A stretch of DNA of 64,000 bases. Source: Chitinophagaceae bacterium. GTDB lineage: Bacteria; Bacteroidota; Bacteroidia; Chitinophagales; Chitinophagaceae. The stretch lies in contig JADLCD010000167.1 of the NCBI GenBank assembly GCA_020847395.1, positions 1-64,000 on the forward strand. The letters are read 5' to 3'. A program made the translations under genes and the position numbers. Below the pieces are notes generated by a model. It saw only the letters and a list, made by a program, of their open reading frames with translations, ran no database searches and was not told the DNA's origin. This document shows, in pieces, positions 41,589-51,282 of this stretch (within the stretch, counting starts at the first letter, position 1; every line of letters begins with the position of its first letter).

Positions 41589-42458
41589 TTATTTTACCGC
41601 TTTCACAGTGTAACCCTTTGTTCTCAACAGGTTAATTACGCCTTTATCTCCCGCAAGATGCCCTGCTCCAACCGCAACGAATAATCTTGATTCTTTCATG
41701 GCGTTTTCTATCACCGGTATCCATTTCTGGTTACGGTTAAACAGTAAAACATCTTCAGAGCCGGCTATATCCGGTGAAGAAATGGTTTGATTATAAAGCG
41801 ATGTAAGGTCTTGCGCTTTATACAAGTCAATCATTTTCGAAAATTCTTCTTTCTGTTCATAAAATTCATTGGCATACCGTATCAGCATCTGCGCCTGCAC
41901 ACTATCCGGCATGTCATCAAAAATTTTCATTTGCTCCTCAACAGTTTCCAATCCAAGTATTTCTTTGCTTTGCTCTTTTGCCATTTTTACAAAACTCATT
42001 TCGTAAGATTCCTGTTCAGGACAATTCAATGTTTTTAAGCTGATGATACTGAATAGTACAAATGGTTTCATAGTATTAAACATGGTCAGGGGCATGCCTA
42101 TACTATCCCTGAAAAAAACATTCAGTTTTTCATAATCTTCTTTATTAAAAAAATCACTTAGCTTTTTTCCCTGCAACATCGAAAGTTGCAGCATTTTCAT
42201 ATTCATGGATGGGTCATCCATATCTATTTCAAGATAAAGTTTATCCGTAGCGGCAAAACTCTTTTTCAATGCTTCACTCATTAAAAAATCTTTCTTGCAT
42301 ATCATATGTACTGTGCCGTAGAGGTACGATGGTTTAGCCAATCCATTTCCGCTAATCTCCCATAACAACGCATTATCTGCGCTGCCTTGCGCATTACCAG
42401 TAGAAGGATAACATTGATACATTAATAACGCTGATAATAAAAAATAAAAGTGTTTCAT
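41589..42458 (-). CDS. TraB/GumN-family protein
   Basis: PSYLYGTVHM; LYLEIDMDDP; LFVAVGAGHLAGDKGVINLLRTKGYTV. Confidence 0.92.
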   Translation of the reverse strand: MKHFYFLLSALLMYQCYPSTGNAQGSADNALLWEISGNGLAKPSYLYGTVHMICKKDFLMSEALKKSFAATDKLYLEIDMDDPSMNMKMLQLSMLQGKKLSDFFNKEDYEKLNVFFRDSIGMPLTMFNTMKPFVLFSIISLKTLNCPEQESYEMSFVKMAKEQSKEILGLETVEEQMKIFDDMPDSVQAQMLIRYANEFYEQKEEFSKMIDLYKAQDLTSLYNQTISSPDIAGSEDVLLFNRNQKWIPVIENAMKESRLFVAVGAGHLAGDKGVINLLRTKGYTVKAVK

Positions 42459-42467
42459 ATTGGTTTT

Positions 42468-43097
42468 TTAAATCTCTTCATTCATTTCATTCAGCAGGGC
42501 TTTTAACCGTGCAATATGCTTTCCATATAATTTGTAAATATACCAGCGATAAAGATAGTAAAGAACAATTGTGAAAAAAATTGAGAATACTATATAGCCT
42601 AACGTAAAATTCATATTACCCATTGAAGATTGAATTGCGGGAAGTATGACAATATGTTTGTAGAAAAGCAGTACATAAAAGAAAGTCATCACAACCGGCA
42701 CCAGCAATGTGCCTGCAACAAGGTATAAACGAATATATTTTTCCAGCACAGATAGCTGCACCTCAAGGTTTGCTTTTACCTTAAGAGCAGTTACCTGCAT
42801 TTCTTTCAACAGCTTATTTTTTTTATAATAATACCATAAAAAACCTGCGGCTAAAAGAATATACATCCAGCTTACTTCCTTAAAGTTTCCGCCAAAAGCG
42901 GTAAAGTAAAAAACGGCAATAGCCGATACACACAGCAGCACTATAACCACTTCAACAAAAAGATTTCTTTTTATTGCCGTAATTATTTTTTGTTGAGACG
43001 TAGCTGATTGCTGCACAATATCTTTGCTGATATGTACATACGAATCCTGCTTACCTTGCGCTTCGTTCCATATTTCTTTAAAAAGTTCTAATTCCAT
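42468..43097 (-). CDS. hypothetical membrane protein downstream of ECF sigma factor
   Basis: Four TM-like segments; 15 bp after the sigma gene on the same strand. Confidence 0.75.
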   Translation of the reverse strand: MELELFKEIWNEAQGKQDSYVHISKDIVQQSATSQQKIITAIKRNLFVEVVIVLLCVSAIAVFYFTAFGGNFKEVSWMYILLAAGFLWYYYKKNKLLKEMQVTALKVKANLEVQLSVLEKYIRLYLVAGTLLVPVVMTFFYVLLFYKHIVILPAIQSSMGNMNFTLGYIVFSIFFTIVLYYLYRWYIYKLYGKHIARLKALLNEMNEEI

Positions 43098-43112
43098 CAG
43101 GCCGGTTTTATA

Positions 43113-43610
43113 TCATTCTTGCGAAACTTGTTTTCTTAATTTTTCTTTAATACGATTCATTTTCACACGGAGATTACCTTGAGTCATTCCAAGAATATCT
43201 TCCATTTCTTCATAAGATTTATCTTCAATATACAACATCACCAAAGCCTTTTCTACATCGGTAAGTAGGGCAATGGCGCTATACATTAAGTTTAAACGCT
43301 CGGTTTTAATTGCATCATCATTTTCATTACCAATAGATAATTCAGCATCTATTGCTACAGTAAAAACCTGGCGTTGTTGTTTGCGGTAACCCGCAATGGC
43401 GGTATTCAACGCAATCCTGTATATCCATGTACTTATTTTAGCTTCCTGCCTAAAGCCCGGGTATGCTTTCCAGAGTTGCGCTATCATATCCTGTAATAAG
43501 TCCTGCCTGTCTTCGTCGGAATTGCCATACATACGACAAACCTTATGTAGTATACCGCTGTTCTGCCGAAGTATATCAAGAAATTGCTGTTGTTGCGTAT
43601 CAGTTGCCAA
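43113..43610 (-). CDS. ECF-type RNA polymerase sigma factor
   Basis: DLLQDMIAQLWKAYPGF; sigma-70 region 4 LYIEDKSYEEMEDILGMTQGNLRVKMNRIKEKL. Confidence 0.93.
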   Translation of the reverse strand: MATDTQQQQFLDILRQNSGILHKVCRMYGNSDEDRQDLLQDMIAQLWKAYPGFRQEAKISTWIYRIALNTAIAGYRKQQRQVFTVAIDAELSIGNENDDAIKTERLNLMYSAIALLTDVEKALVMLYIEDKSYEEMEDILGMTQGNLRVKMNRIKEKLRKQVSQE

Positions 43611-43697
43611 ATGCCTGTTAAGCTAATGATATATAAGTAGCTCCAAAAATAAAAATGTTACATTTATAAAGCTAATTCAACAGCTATCATAAATACG

Positions 43698-44126
43698 ATG
43701 CGAAAGATATACAGGATGTTAATTTTAATTATAGTAGGTTTTGCCTTTTCTATAAGTACCGATGCTCAAAACAAGGAGCCGATATTAACCAGGAAGTATA
43801 TTCCAATATCATTAAAAGATACGCTCGCAAACGCAGGTATTAGCTATTCATCCAAACCATTTCTTTCAAATGCATTTATACGCAATACCTCTTTCCAAAA
43901 CAATAGGCTTCCGGCAAATTACTATTCTGCAGGACTTGGTTTCTTTTGCAAAAAAGAATTAGCTGTAGAAAAGGCTACAAAAGTTCCTTTACGGTTCAGG
44001 TTAGGGTCACTTAACTATTGCAATCAACTGGAAGGAAAAGAAAATGGCAGAACTGGTACCTACTCATCATCTCCGCGCCTGTTATTTCTGTGCAATAAAG
44101 AAAAATCAGCTTTACCAAATTTGTAG
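43698..44126 (+). CDS. small hypothetical secreted protein
   Basis: Signal peptide; NYYSAGLGFFCKKELAVEKATKVPLRFRLGSLNYCNQLEGK block. Confidence 0.6.
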   Translation: MRKIYRMLILIIVGFAFSISTDAQNKEPILTRKYIPISLKDTLANAGISYSSKPFLSNAFIRNTSFQNNRLPANYYSAGLGFFCKKELAVEKATKVPLRFRLGSLNYCNQLEGKENGRTGTYSSSPRLLFLCNKEKSALPNL

Positions 44127-46600
44127 CTGAAGCTGAGCCTGAAATTTCTGACATTCCAGCGCCGGTAAGATTCCTGGTAAAAAGTTTCAGTATCATAAAT
44201 TGTACCCCAGCGCCTGGTATTGAATACATCGTTTACGGCAAATGTTACGGAAGCCCTTCTATTTTTCAAAAACTCTTTTCGGATAGCTATATCAACACCA
44301 TATTCAGCCATCATTTTTCCCTGTGGTATTATGCGTGGTGATTCATAATCTCCAATCAACTGAAAGCCGAGATTGTTGAATACTTTGCTCGTTTCGGTTT
44401 TTATTTTGTAATTAATGGTCAGTTTTCCCTGCCAGTTAACGCCGCTGTTACTTAGATTAACTTTATCAATATCAGCATTTGTTGTTCTGTATTGCAGGTT
44501 AAATGTTGGTGTTATATCAAAATTACTCCCAAACTTTTGCTGCAAAGTAAATTCAGCGCCATACCTGTTGGTAGTATTGGCATTTACAAACGTGTTTAAG
44601 ATAGCGTTGGGGTCAACTCCTGCATTTTGTAATTGAACATATTGCGCGGCACTAATGGTATCACTGTATTGCGTAATATCGTTAGGGTTATTTCTCCAAT
44701 ACAAAACGGCAAGCAAATTTCCGCCTTTGTAATCATGACTATAATTAATCTCAAATGAATTAATAAACTCCGGTTGCAACTGCGGGTTACCCTGGCGCAG
44801 GTTAACAGGGTCATTAATTTCAATAAATGGATTTAATTGCCAGAAATCAGGCCTGCGGATACGACGGGAGAAATTAAATTGTAACTGATCTTTTTCACCA
44901 AGTTGTTGTGTTAAGAATAAACTCGGGAAAAATGCATTCCATATATTTTTCAATTTTGCAGGATATTCATAGCCGAATTTAAAAGCGCTGTCAACCATCA
45001 ATCCCCTAAACTTTGAATACTCACTGCGAAGACCTAACTGGTAAGAGAATCCGCCGAATTTTTGTGAGTACGTTAAATAAGCTGCGTTAACCATTTCATT
45101 GTATTCATAATTATTGCTCAATGGCAGTTTTGTTTCTCCGCCATTTTCAACACTAAAAGCATTATAAAAACTTTTGAAAGTATTGTAGTAGGTTCTTATA
45201 CCTGCTTCAAATTTTGATCCTTCGCTAATCGGGTTTACATAATCTGCCTGGATTGTAATTTGATGATTATTATTTTTCCCTTCGTTGCGAACAGTAGATG
45301 GTTGTTTATATTCAGAACCATCAGAAAAAGCGTAAGTATTAATGATATTAGCATTGGAAGAACCGCCTCCGTAATCATAGTTAAAATCTGCCGTAAGCTC
45401 CTGGCCTTGTTTTGGAAAAGTGTGTTTATAATTTACTCTCGTACTATTCCTGTCAAACTTTGAGTTACCGATTGATGAACGATACCCGTTATACTCCGGT
45501 GTTTTATCACTATCAAGATATTCCTGCTGCTGCGTTTCATTATTGCCGAAACGTCCGCCGCCAAATCTTTGTGTAATGGAAACTGTATTGCGGTTATCTA
45601 TAAAATAATCAAATCCAAAATTTAAAAAAGTGAATTGCCTGCGGCGTTGGTTAAGACTATGCTGGTTAAAATAATCTTGTGTAACGCCATTTAGTTTGTT
45701 TTCACGTTCGGTTTCTCCTTTTGCTTTACCACGCGATTGATTGAAGCCTCCGCTTGCAAAGAAATTCAGTTTTCCTTCTCTTAAATTCAAATTAAGATTT
45801 CCACTGAGAATTCCCGGCGTACCAACAGAACCTGATACTATACCATTTAAACCAAAACGTTTATCTTTTTTCAGCACTACATTAATAATACCTCCTGAAG
45901 TTGCCGCATCAAATTTTGCAGAAGGATTGGTGATTAATTCTACTTTTTCAATATTATCTGCAGGAATCTGATCGAGCGTGAGAATAGTTGGCCGTCCGTC
46001 TACAAAAATCTGTGGAGTGCTGTTTCTTAATTCAATATTGCCATCAATATCAACAGATACAGATGGAATATTTCTCATAATATCTACTGCTGTTCCACCG
46101 GTTGCAGTAAGGCTTTTTGCTACATTAAATATTTTTCTGTCAATGCCCATTTCCAACGCGGGTTTTGTTGCGGTTATGGTTATGCCCTTCAGTTGCTTAA
46201 TGGCAGGTATCATAGCTATGTTGCCGAGGTCTTTCTCATATTTTTCCGTAAGCGTCTTGCTTTTATCAGGCGCAGCAGCAGGAATCAATTGTTCAAAAGT
46301 TTCATAGCCAAGCGCTGATATAACTATTTTGTAGGTAACAGAAGGAATAATATTATTAAAATGGAAGTTGCCGTTTGATTTGGTTAACATGCCATCAACC
46401 AGGCTGTCGGTTGCGGCAATATATAATTGAACAGAAGCGGCTTCAATAGCTTTTTCAGATTGGTGGTCAACCAGCTTTCCAAAAACCCGGTTTTGTTTAA
46501 ATTGAATTGCGGCATCTTCCGGCAATTGCTGTTCAGGGTTTTGGGCATGTGCTGCAAAAAAAGAAATAATAAATACAAGGATTAGTATTGAATGCTTCAT
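44060..46600 (-). CDS. TonB-dependent-receptor-like outer-membrane protein with carboxypeptidase-regulatory-like N-terminus
   Basis: GKLVDHQSEKAIEAASVQL; plug domain GTAVDIMRNIPSVSVD..NSTPQIFVDGRPT; C-terminal FRLSFSYKFGK; start trimmed. Confidence 0.93.
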   Translation of the reverse strand: MKHSILILVFIISFFAAHAQNPEQQLPEDAAIQFKQNRVFGKLVDHQSEKAIEAASVQLYIAATDSLVDGMLTKSNGNFHFNNIIPSVTYKIVISALGYETFEQLIPAAAPDKSKTLTEKYEKDLGNIAMIPAIKQLKGITITATKPALEMGIDRKIFNVAKSLTATGGTAVDIMRNIPSVSVDIDGNIELRNSTPQIFVDGRPTILTLDQIPADNIEKVELITNPSAKFDAATSGGIINVVLKKDKRFGLNGIVSGSVGTPGILSGNLNLNLREGKLNFFASGGFNQSRGKAKGETERENKLNGVTQDYFNQHSLNQRRRQFTFLNFGFDYFIDNRNTVSITQRFGGGRFGNNETQQQEYLDSDKTPEYNGYRSSIGNSKFDRNSTRVNYKHTFPKQGQELTADFNYDYGGGSSNANIINTYAFSDGSEYKQPSTVRNEGKNNNHQITIQADYVNPISEGSKFEAGIRTYYNTFKSFYNAFSVENGGETKLPLSNNYEYNEMVNAAYLTYSQKFGGFSYQLGLRSEYSKFRGLMVDSAFKFGYEYPAKLKNIWNAFFPSLFLTQQLGEKDQLQFNFSRRIRRPDFWQLNPFIEINDPVNLRQGNPQLQPEFINSFEINYSHDYKGGNLLAVLYWRNNPNDITQYSDTISAAQYVQLQNAGVDPNAILNTFVNANTTNRYGAEFTLQQKFGSNFDITPTFNLQYRTTNADIDKVNLSNSGVNWQGKLTINYKIKTETSKVFNNLGFQLIGDYESPRIIPQGKMMAEYGVDIAIRKEFLKNRRASVTFAVNDVFNTRRWGTIYDTETFYQESYRRWNVRNFRLSFSYKFGKADFSLLHRNNRRGDDE

Positions 46601-46759
46601 TAAAAGATAATTGTGATTAAAACAACAAGGCATATGCAAAAACGTGCTGCATCAGCCGAAAAAAGTTAGTTACAGGGGGAGCATAAAGTTAACATGAAAT
46701 ACTTAGCATTCACAATAATTAACGGAATGCTTTAACCTAAATTAACGTTTTATTCAGAG

Positions 46760-47611
46760 GTGCTGCTTATGAAAGGGGCAGCATTTAATTTTCATTTACA
46801 TTTGGTAAGTATGCAATCAGCTTTTGTGCCTTTCAAAGATTCCGCCATTCATTATATAACAATAGGTGCGGGAGAAAAAATTTTAGTATGCCTGCATGGT
46901 TTTGCTGAAAACGCTGAAAGTTTTTTTCCCCTGGCAGAACATCTTACAAATAAATATACTATTGTATTGCCTGATATGCCTTTGCACGGAAAAACAACCT
47001 GGAAGCAGGATTTGCTATTCACCATTGATGACCTGGCAGAAATCATCAATAAAATTCCTGTTATTGAAAACAAAAACTTTGCTGTTTTGGGATATAGTAT
47101 GGGGGGGCGGATTGCCTTGCAGTTGTACCAGTGTATGCCAAAAAGAATTGAGAAACTTATCCTGATAGCGCCTGATGGTATAATTATTAACCCCTGGTAT
47201 GGCCTTGCAACACAAACAAAAGCAGGCAATGCATTATTTTACCGGGTAATGAAAAAACCGGGTGTTTTTTTTGCAGCAACAACTGCGCTCAAAAAACTTT
47301 CGCTCATTAACACCGGCGTATACAAATATGTGCATCAGCATTTAAAAACAAACGATATGAGAAGCAGGTTATATAATATCTGGACAACAATGCGTAAAAT
47401 GAAACCGGATATACAAACCATAAAAAAACTTATTATTACCTGCAAAACGCCTGTATTATTGGTATATGGAAGATACGATAAAGTGATCCGCTATACTACA
47501 GGTGAAAAATTCAGAACAGGTATAGAAGCGTTATGCGCTTTGCATATATTGAATTGCGGGCATCGTTTATTGCATGAAAAAAATGTGGAAGAGATAGCCG
47601 GTAAATTATAG
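46760..47611 (+). CDS. alpha/beta hydrolase
   Basis: LVCLHGFAENAESF; VLGYSMGGRIALQL; YGRYDKVI; CGHRLLHE. Confidence 0.9.
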   Translation: MLLMKGAAFNFHLHLVSMQSAFVPFKDSAIHYITIGAGEKILVCLHGFAENAESFFPLAEHLTNKYTIVLPDMPLHGKTTWKQDLLFTIDDLAEIINKIPVIENKNFAVLGYSMGGRIALQLYQCMPKRIEKLILIAPDGIIINPWYGLATQTKAGNALFYRVMKKPGVFFAATTALKKLSLINTGVYKYVHQHLKTNDMRSRLYNIWTTMRKMKPDIQTIKKLIITCKTPVLLVYGRYDKVIRYTTGEKFRTGIEALCALHILNCGHRLLHEKNVEEIAGKL

Positions 47612-47628
47612 CAACCTAAAATTTTTCA

Positions 47629-48768
47629 TTGATAGTTTTAATAGTCATACTTGTTGTTTTGCTGGTTGCTTATTATTTTTTAATAGGCTACTATCATAAT
47701 GCATGGATGCAGATACCTGTTTTTGAAAATGAACAGGATACAGCCCCGGGCATAAAAGTGTCTGTTATTGTTCCTGCACGTAACGAAGCATTGGTAATTG
47801 AAGATTGCCTGCAATCATTGCTGCATCAAACTTATCCCGGCTATTTACTGGAAATAATAATTGTTGATGATTATTCAGATGATGATACAGCAGCCATTGT
47901 ATCCAGGTATACTTCCGAAAGGGTAAAACTACTTTCTTTAAAAAATTATTTAAAAGAAGGGGATACGCTTGCTCACAAGAAAAAAGCCATTGAAATTGGT
48001 ATAGCCCAAAGCAGGGGTGACGTAATTGTAACTACAGATGCGGATTGTGCAGCAGATAAAAACTGGATAAATACGATTGTTCATTTTTACAACAGCACTA
48101 AAACGGCGTTTATTGTTGCCCCGGTAAAAATCATTCCGGGAGGCAGCGTGCTTTCTGTTTTCCAAAGTATTGATTTTGCGATAATGCAGGGTATTACCGG
48201 GGCATCTGTATATAAAAATTTTCACCGCATGTGCAATGGCGCTAATCTTGCTTATGAAAAGAAAATATTTTATGCAGTAAACGGGTTTGAAAATATTGAT
48301 CACATTGCTTCCGGCGATGATATGCTGCTGATGGAAAAAATTGCCAATAAATTTCCCAACAGCATTGGGTATGTAAAAAATAAATTGGCTATTGTTGATA
48401 CGCTTCCGGCTGAAAGCTGGAAACAATTTTTTAACCAGCGCATACGCTGGGCAAGCAAAACAAAAAATTACAGCGATAAAAAAATAATTGCCGTATTAGC
48501 AATGGTATACCTGCTTAATCTTTGTTTGTTCGTACTGCTAATCGGGAGTATAATAAAGCCTGCATTATTTATCTGCTTCGTGGCTTTTGTGTTTTATAAA
48601 TGCATTATTGAATGGGCGTTTGTAAAAGATATTCTCCGATATTTTGAGCTGGATTCGTTTATGCCTTTGTTTCCTTTATTTCAGCCCTTGCATATTATCT
48701 ATATTGTTATCTCTGGTTTTTTTGGAACAATAGGAAAGTATAGCTGGAAAGGAAGAGCAGTTAAATAA
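47629..48768 (+). CDS. glycosyltransferase family 2 membrane protein (TTG start)
   Basis: SVIVPARNEALVIEDCLQSLLHQTYP; TTDADC; QRIRWASK; C-terminal TM segments. Confidence 0.92.
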   Translation: MIVLIVILVVLLVAYYFLIGYYHNAWMQIPVFENEQDTAPGIKVSVIVPARNEALVIEDCLQSLLHQTYPGYLLEIIIVDDYSDDDTAAIVSRYTSERVKLLSLKNYLKEGDTLAHKKKAIEIGIAQSRGDVIVTTDADCAADKNWINTIVHFYNSTKTAFIVAPVKIIPGGSVLSVFQSIDFAIMQGITGASVYKNFHRMCNGANLAYEKKIFYAVNGFENIDHIASGDDMLLMEKIANKFPNSIGYVKNKLAIVDTLPAESWKQFFNQRIRWASKTKNYSDKKIIAVLAMVYLLNLCLFVLLIGSIIKPALFICFVAFVFYKCIIEWAFVKDILRYFELDSFMPLFPLFQPLHIIYIVISGFFGTIGKYSWKGRAVK

Positions 48769-49004
48769 ACCATGCTTTTAATTCAGTGCAAATTAATATT
48801 TTGAGGTGCTGCCGATATAAAACAACTTACACAAAACTGGTTTTACTGTATAAAAGTGACTATATCAAACTACTTATTCATGAATAAGTTTTGGGAAACT
48901 CCGATCCACAGCCTGCTATATTTTGATACCAGTATCCACGTTAGGCGCCTGTTTTTACGCGGGATATGTACTATGGCTGATTAAAGGAAATATTTTGAAC
49001 CCGT

Positions 49005-49080
49005 GAGAGATTGCTTCTTCCGCCAAAATATTCACTCAATTCAAATGATTATGCTGGCGGGCTTGCAAAAACGGCGGGAG
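49005..49080. repeat. dispersed intergenic repeat, copy C
   Basis: GAGAGATTGCTTCTTCCGCC...CAATTCAAATG..ATGCTGGCGGG matches copy B at 40550. Confidence 0.65.
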
Positions 49081-49237
49081 GTTGAGTGAATGTATGCTTT
49101 GCCTTGGTGCTGGTTGTAAACTTAAAACTTTTACCGTCACTGCGAACCCGCCCTCAGGTTGTATGAAACCAAAAGCATGTTGCGGCGGATGAAGCAGTCT
49201 CGTTCATAATTCAAGGTTAAGATTGCTTCTCCCACCG

Positions 49238-49338
49238 GCAGGTTGTAATGAATTAAATGCATTTCGCGGCGGTGAAAAATCTGTTTGGCAGTAGTGCAAA
49301 AGATAAACATGAGTACCAATGCCCAACAGATTTCTCCC
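49238..49338. repeat. dispersed hairpin element, copy 2 (conserved 29-nt loop)
   Basis: Arms about 49272-49290 and 49320-49338 around loop 49291-49319; matches 19445-19545. Confidence 0.75.
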
Positions 49339-49478
49339 TCGCACGACGGAACTGTGTTGGTTTTAATGTCAGCAAAAATGAAATCCCTGAAGGAATATTC
49401 ACCCGGCACCTCAAAATATTAATTAATCTAATTCTACCATAACAGTAAACAAGCATATTAAATCAGTATTTTGCATGT

Positions 49479-50564
49479 GTGCACACCCAATTTTCATCCT
49501 GGTTTTCTGCATGGAAAAGATTACGTAAAAACAGGGGCGCTGTTTTTGGATTGTTTACTATTGCGGTTGCAATAATTGTTTGCATAGCTGCCTACTTTAT
49601 AGCGCCTGACCACTCGCCCAATGCCAACAGGATGATTCTTGAAATCGGCGGACAAAAACCCGGGTTCAAAATGAGTTTCCTGTTGTTGCCGAAAGAAAAA
49701 AGCGCGCAACAAACAGGTTTTTTCCGCAGGTTAATAAGCGGCGCTGAAGATGCCTGCAACTATACACCCATCACCGCATGGCAAAAAACAGGAGATAGCA
49801 TTATTGTTCAGAAATATATTGATGAAGGTATACAGGAACGCCAGGCATATCATATCAACAACCTGAAAAGTGTTTCCGAAAAATATATCGTTACCAAAAC
49901 TTTTTGGTGCGGCACAGATAAATTTGGCAGGGATATTTTAAGCCGGCTTATTGTTGGAACGCGTGTAAGCCTGGCTGTTGGTTTAATTGCGGTGAGTATT
50001 TCCTTATCTATCGGTATACTACTTGGTTTAATGGCCGGTTATTTCAGGGGAAGAACAGACAATATTATTATGTGGTTTATCAATGTTATATGGAGTATTC
50101 CAACATTATTATTGGTTTTTGCCATTACCATTGTTTTAGGAAAAGGTTTCTGGCAGGTATTCATTGCCGTTGGTTTAACGCTTTGGGTAAATGTGGCCCG
50201 CATTATACGTACGCAGGTAATGAGTATACGCGAACTGCAATATGTTGAAGCGGCGAAAGCGTTAGGCTTTACCGATTTCAGAATTATTTTCAGGCATATA
50301 TTACCTAATGTATTGGGGCCGGTAATGGTTATTGCGGCCTCTAATTTTGCAAGTGCCATCGTAATTGAAGCTGGCTTAAGTTTTTTAGGTGTTGGCGTTC
50401 AGCCTCCACAACCCAGTTGGGGTTTAATGATAAAGGAAAACTACAATTTCATCATCACACATAACCCACTACTTGCTATAGCGCCGGGCGTATGTATTAT
50501 GATATTGGTGCTTGCTTTTAATTTATTGGGTAATGGTTTACGCGATGCGTTTGACGTGCTGTAG
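49479..50564 (+). CDS. ABC transporter permease, DppC/OppC-like
   Basis: WCGTDKFGRDILSRLIVGTRVSL; EAAKALGFTDFRIIFRHILPNVLGPV; GLSFLGVGVQPPQPSWG. Confidence 0.93.
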   Translation: MHTQFSSWFSAWKRLRKNRGAVFGLFTIAVAIIVCIAAYFIAPDHSPNANRMILEIGGQKPGFKMSFLLLPKEKSAQQTGFFRRLISGAEDACNYTPITAWQKTGDSIIVQKYIDEGIQERQAYHINNLKSVSEKYIVTKTFWCGTDKFGRDILSRLIVGTRVSLAVGLIAVSISLSIGILLGLMAGYFRGRTDNIIMWFINVIWSIPTLLLVFAITIVLGKGFWQVFIAVGLTLWVNVARIIRTQVMSIRELQYVEAAKALGFTDFRIIFRHILPNVLGPVMVIAASNFASAIVIEAGLSFLGVGVQPPQPSWGLMIKENYNFIITHNPLLAIAPGVCIMILVLAFNLLGNGLRDAFDVL

Positions 50565-50592
50565 AGACAAGGCATGCCTTGTCTCTACAGCA
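50557..50592. repeat. 36-bp perfect palindrome TGCTGTAGAGACAAGGCA/TGCCTTGTCTCTACAGCA
   Basis: Direct reading; overlaps the permease stop codon. Confidence 0.9.
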
Positions 50593-50604
50593 TACCTTCC
50601 ACCT

Positions 50605-51075
50605 TTACACAGGTGCCACCTGCACATTCCTGTTAAAACTTTCCTCTAATGATATAAGCGTTTCAGTACGTTCTATTCCTTTTATTTTCTGCAGTTCATC
50701 ATGCAGTATATGGCGTAATTGGGCAATATCCCTGCAAATAATTTCAATGAACATGCTGTAATTTCCTGTGGTATAATTGAGGCGAACTATTTCTGGTATC
50801 TTTTTTAAATCTTTGGCTACAGTATCGTAAAGGGAGCTTTTTTCAAGATATATTCCCACAAAAGCAGTAATGTCGTATCCAAGTTCTTTCAGCTCCACAT
50901 TCAGCCTTGTGCCTTTTACTATACCGCTTTCCTGCAATTTTTTAATGCGCACATGTATTGTACCGCCGGATACTGAAAGGTTTTTACCCAGGTCAGCATA
51001 GGAAATTCCCGCGTCATCCATCATTGCTGAAATTATCTGGAGGTCTAATTTGTCTAAATTTAATTTGGATGACAT
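50605..51075 (-). CDS. Lrp/AsnC-family regulator
   Basis: LDKLDLQIISAMMDDAGISYADLGKNLSVSGGTIHVRIKKL; RAM-like C-terminus. Confidence 0.95.
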   Translation of the reverse strand: MSSKLNLDKLDLQIISAMMDDAGISYADLGKNLSVSGGTIHVRIKKLQESGIVKGTRLNVELKELGYDITAFVGIYLEKSSLYDTVAKDLKKIPEIVRLNYTTGNYSMFIEIICRDIAQLRHILHDELQKIKGIERTETLISLEESFNRNVQVAPV

Positions 51076-51282
51076 ATTCTTAATGATTTTTTCAAAGTTC
51101 TTAAATATTGTTGACTTTTTTTAATGAAACCTTTGCGAATATGGAAGTTTTATAAGAAACCATTGCATTATGATTTCTTATTTAAACATAAAAACGGCTA
51201 ATACGCTGAATAGCTTTTGAGAGGAACAATCACCCGGGGAAATAGCATCAATAAAAACAGCCGGAAAATTCACATCAACCTG

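Noticed and set aside
48780-48990. Possible membrane-protein remnant (LIPVSTLGACFYAGYVLWLIKGNILNP)
   Set aside because: Short, hydrophobic and not assignable to a family; could be chance.
49137-49456. Four track ORFs on both strands (49137-49409, 49253-49456, 49257-49442)
   Set aside because: They translate dispersed repeat modules; no start context, family motif or sensible composition.
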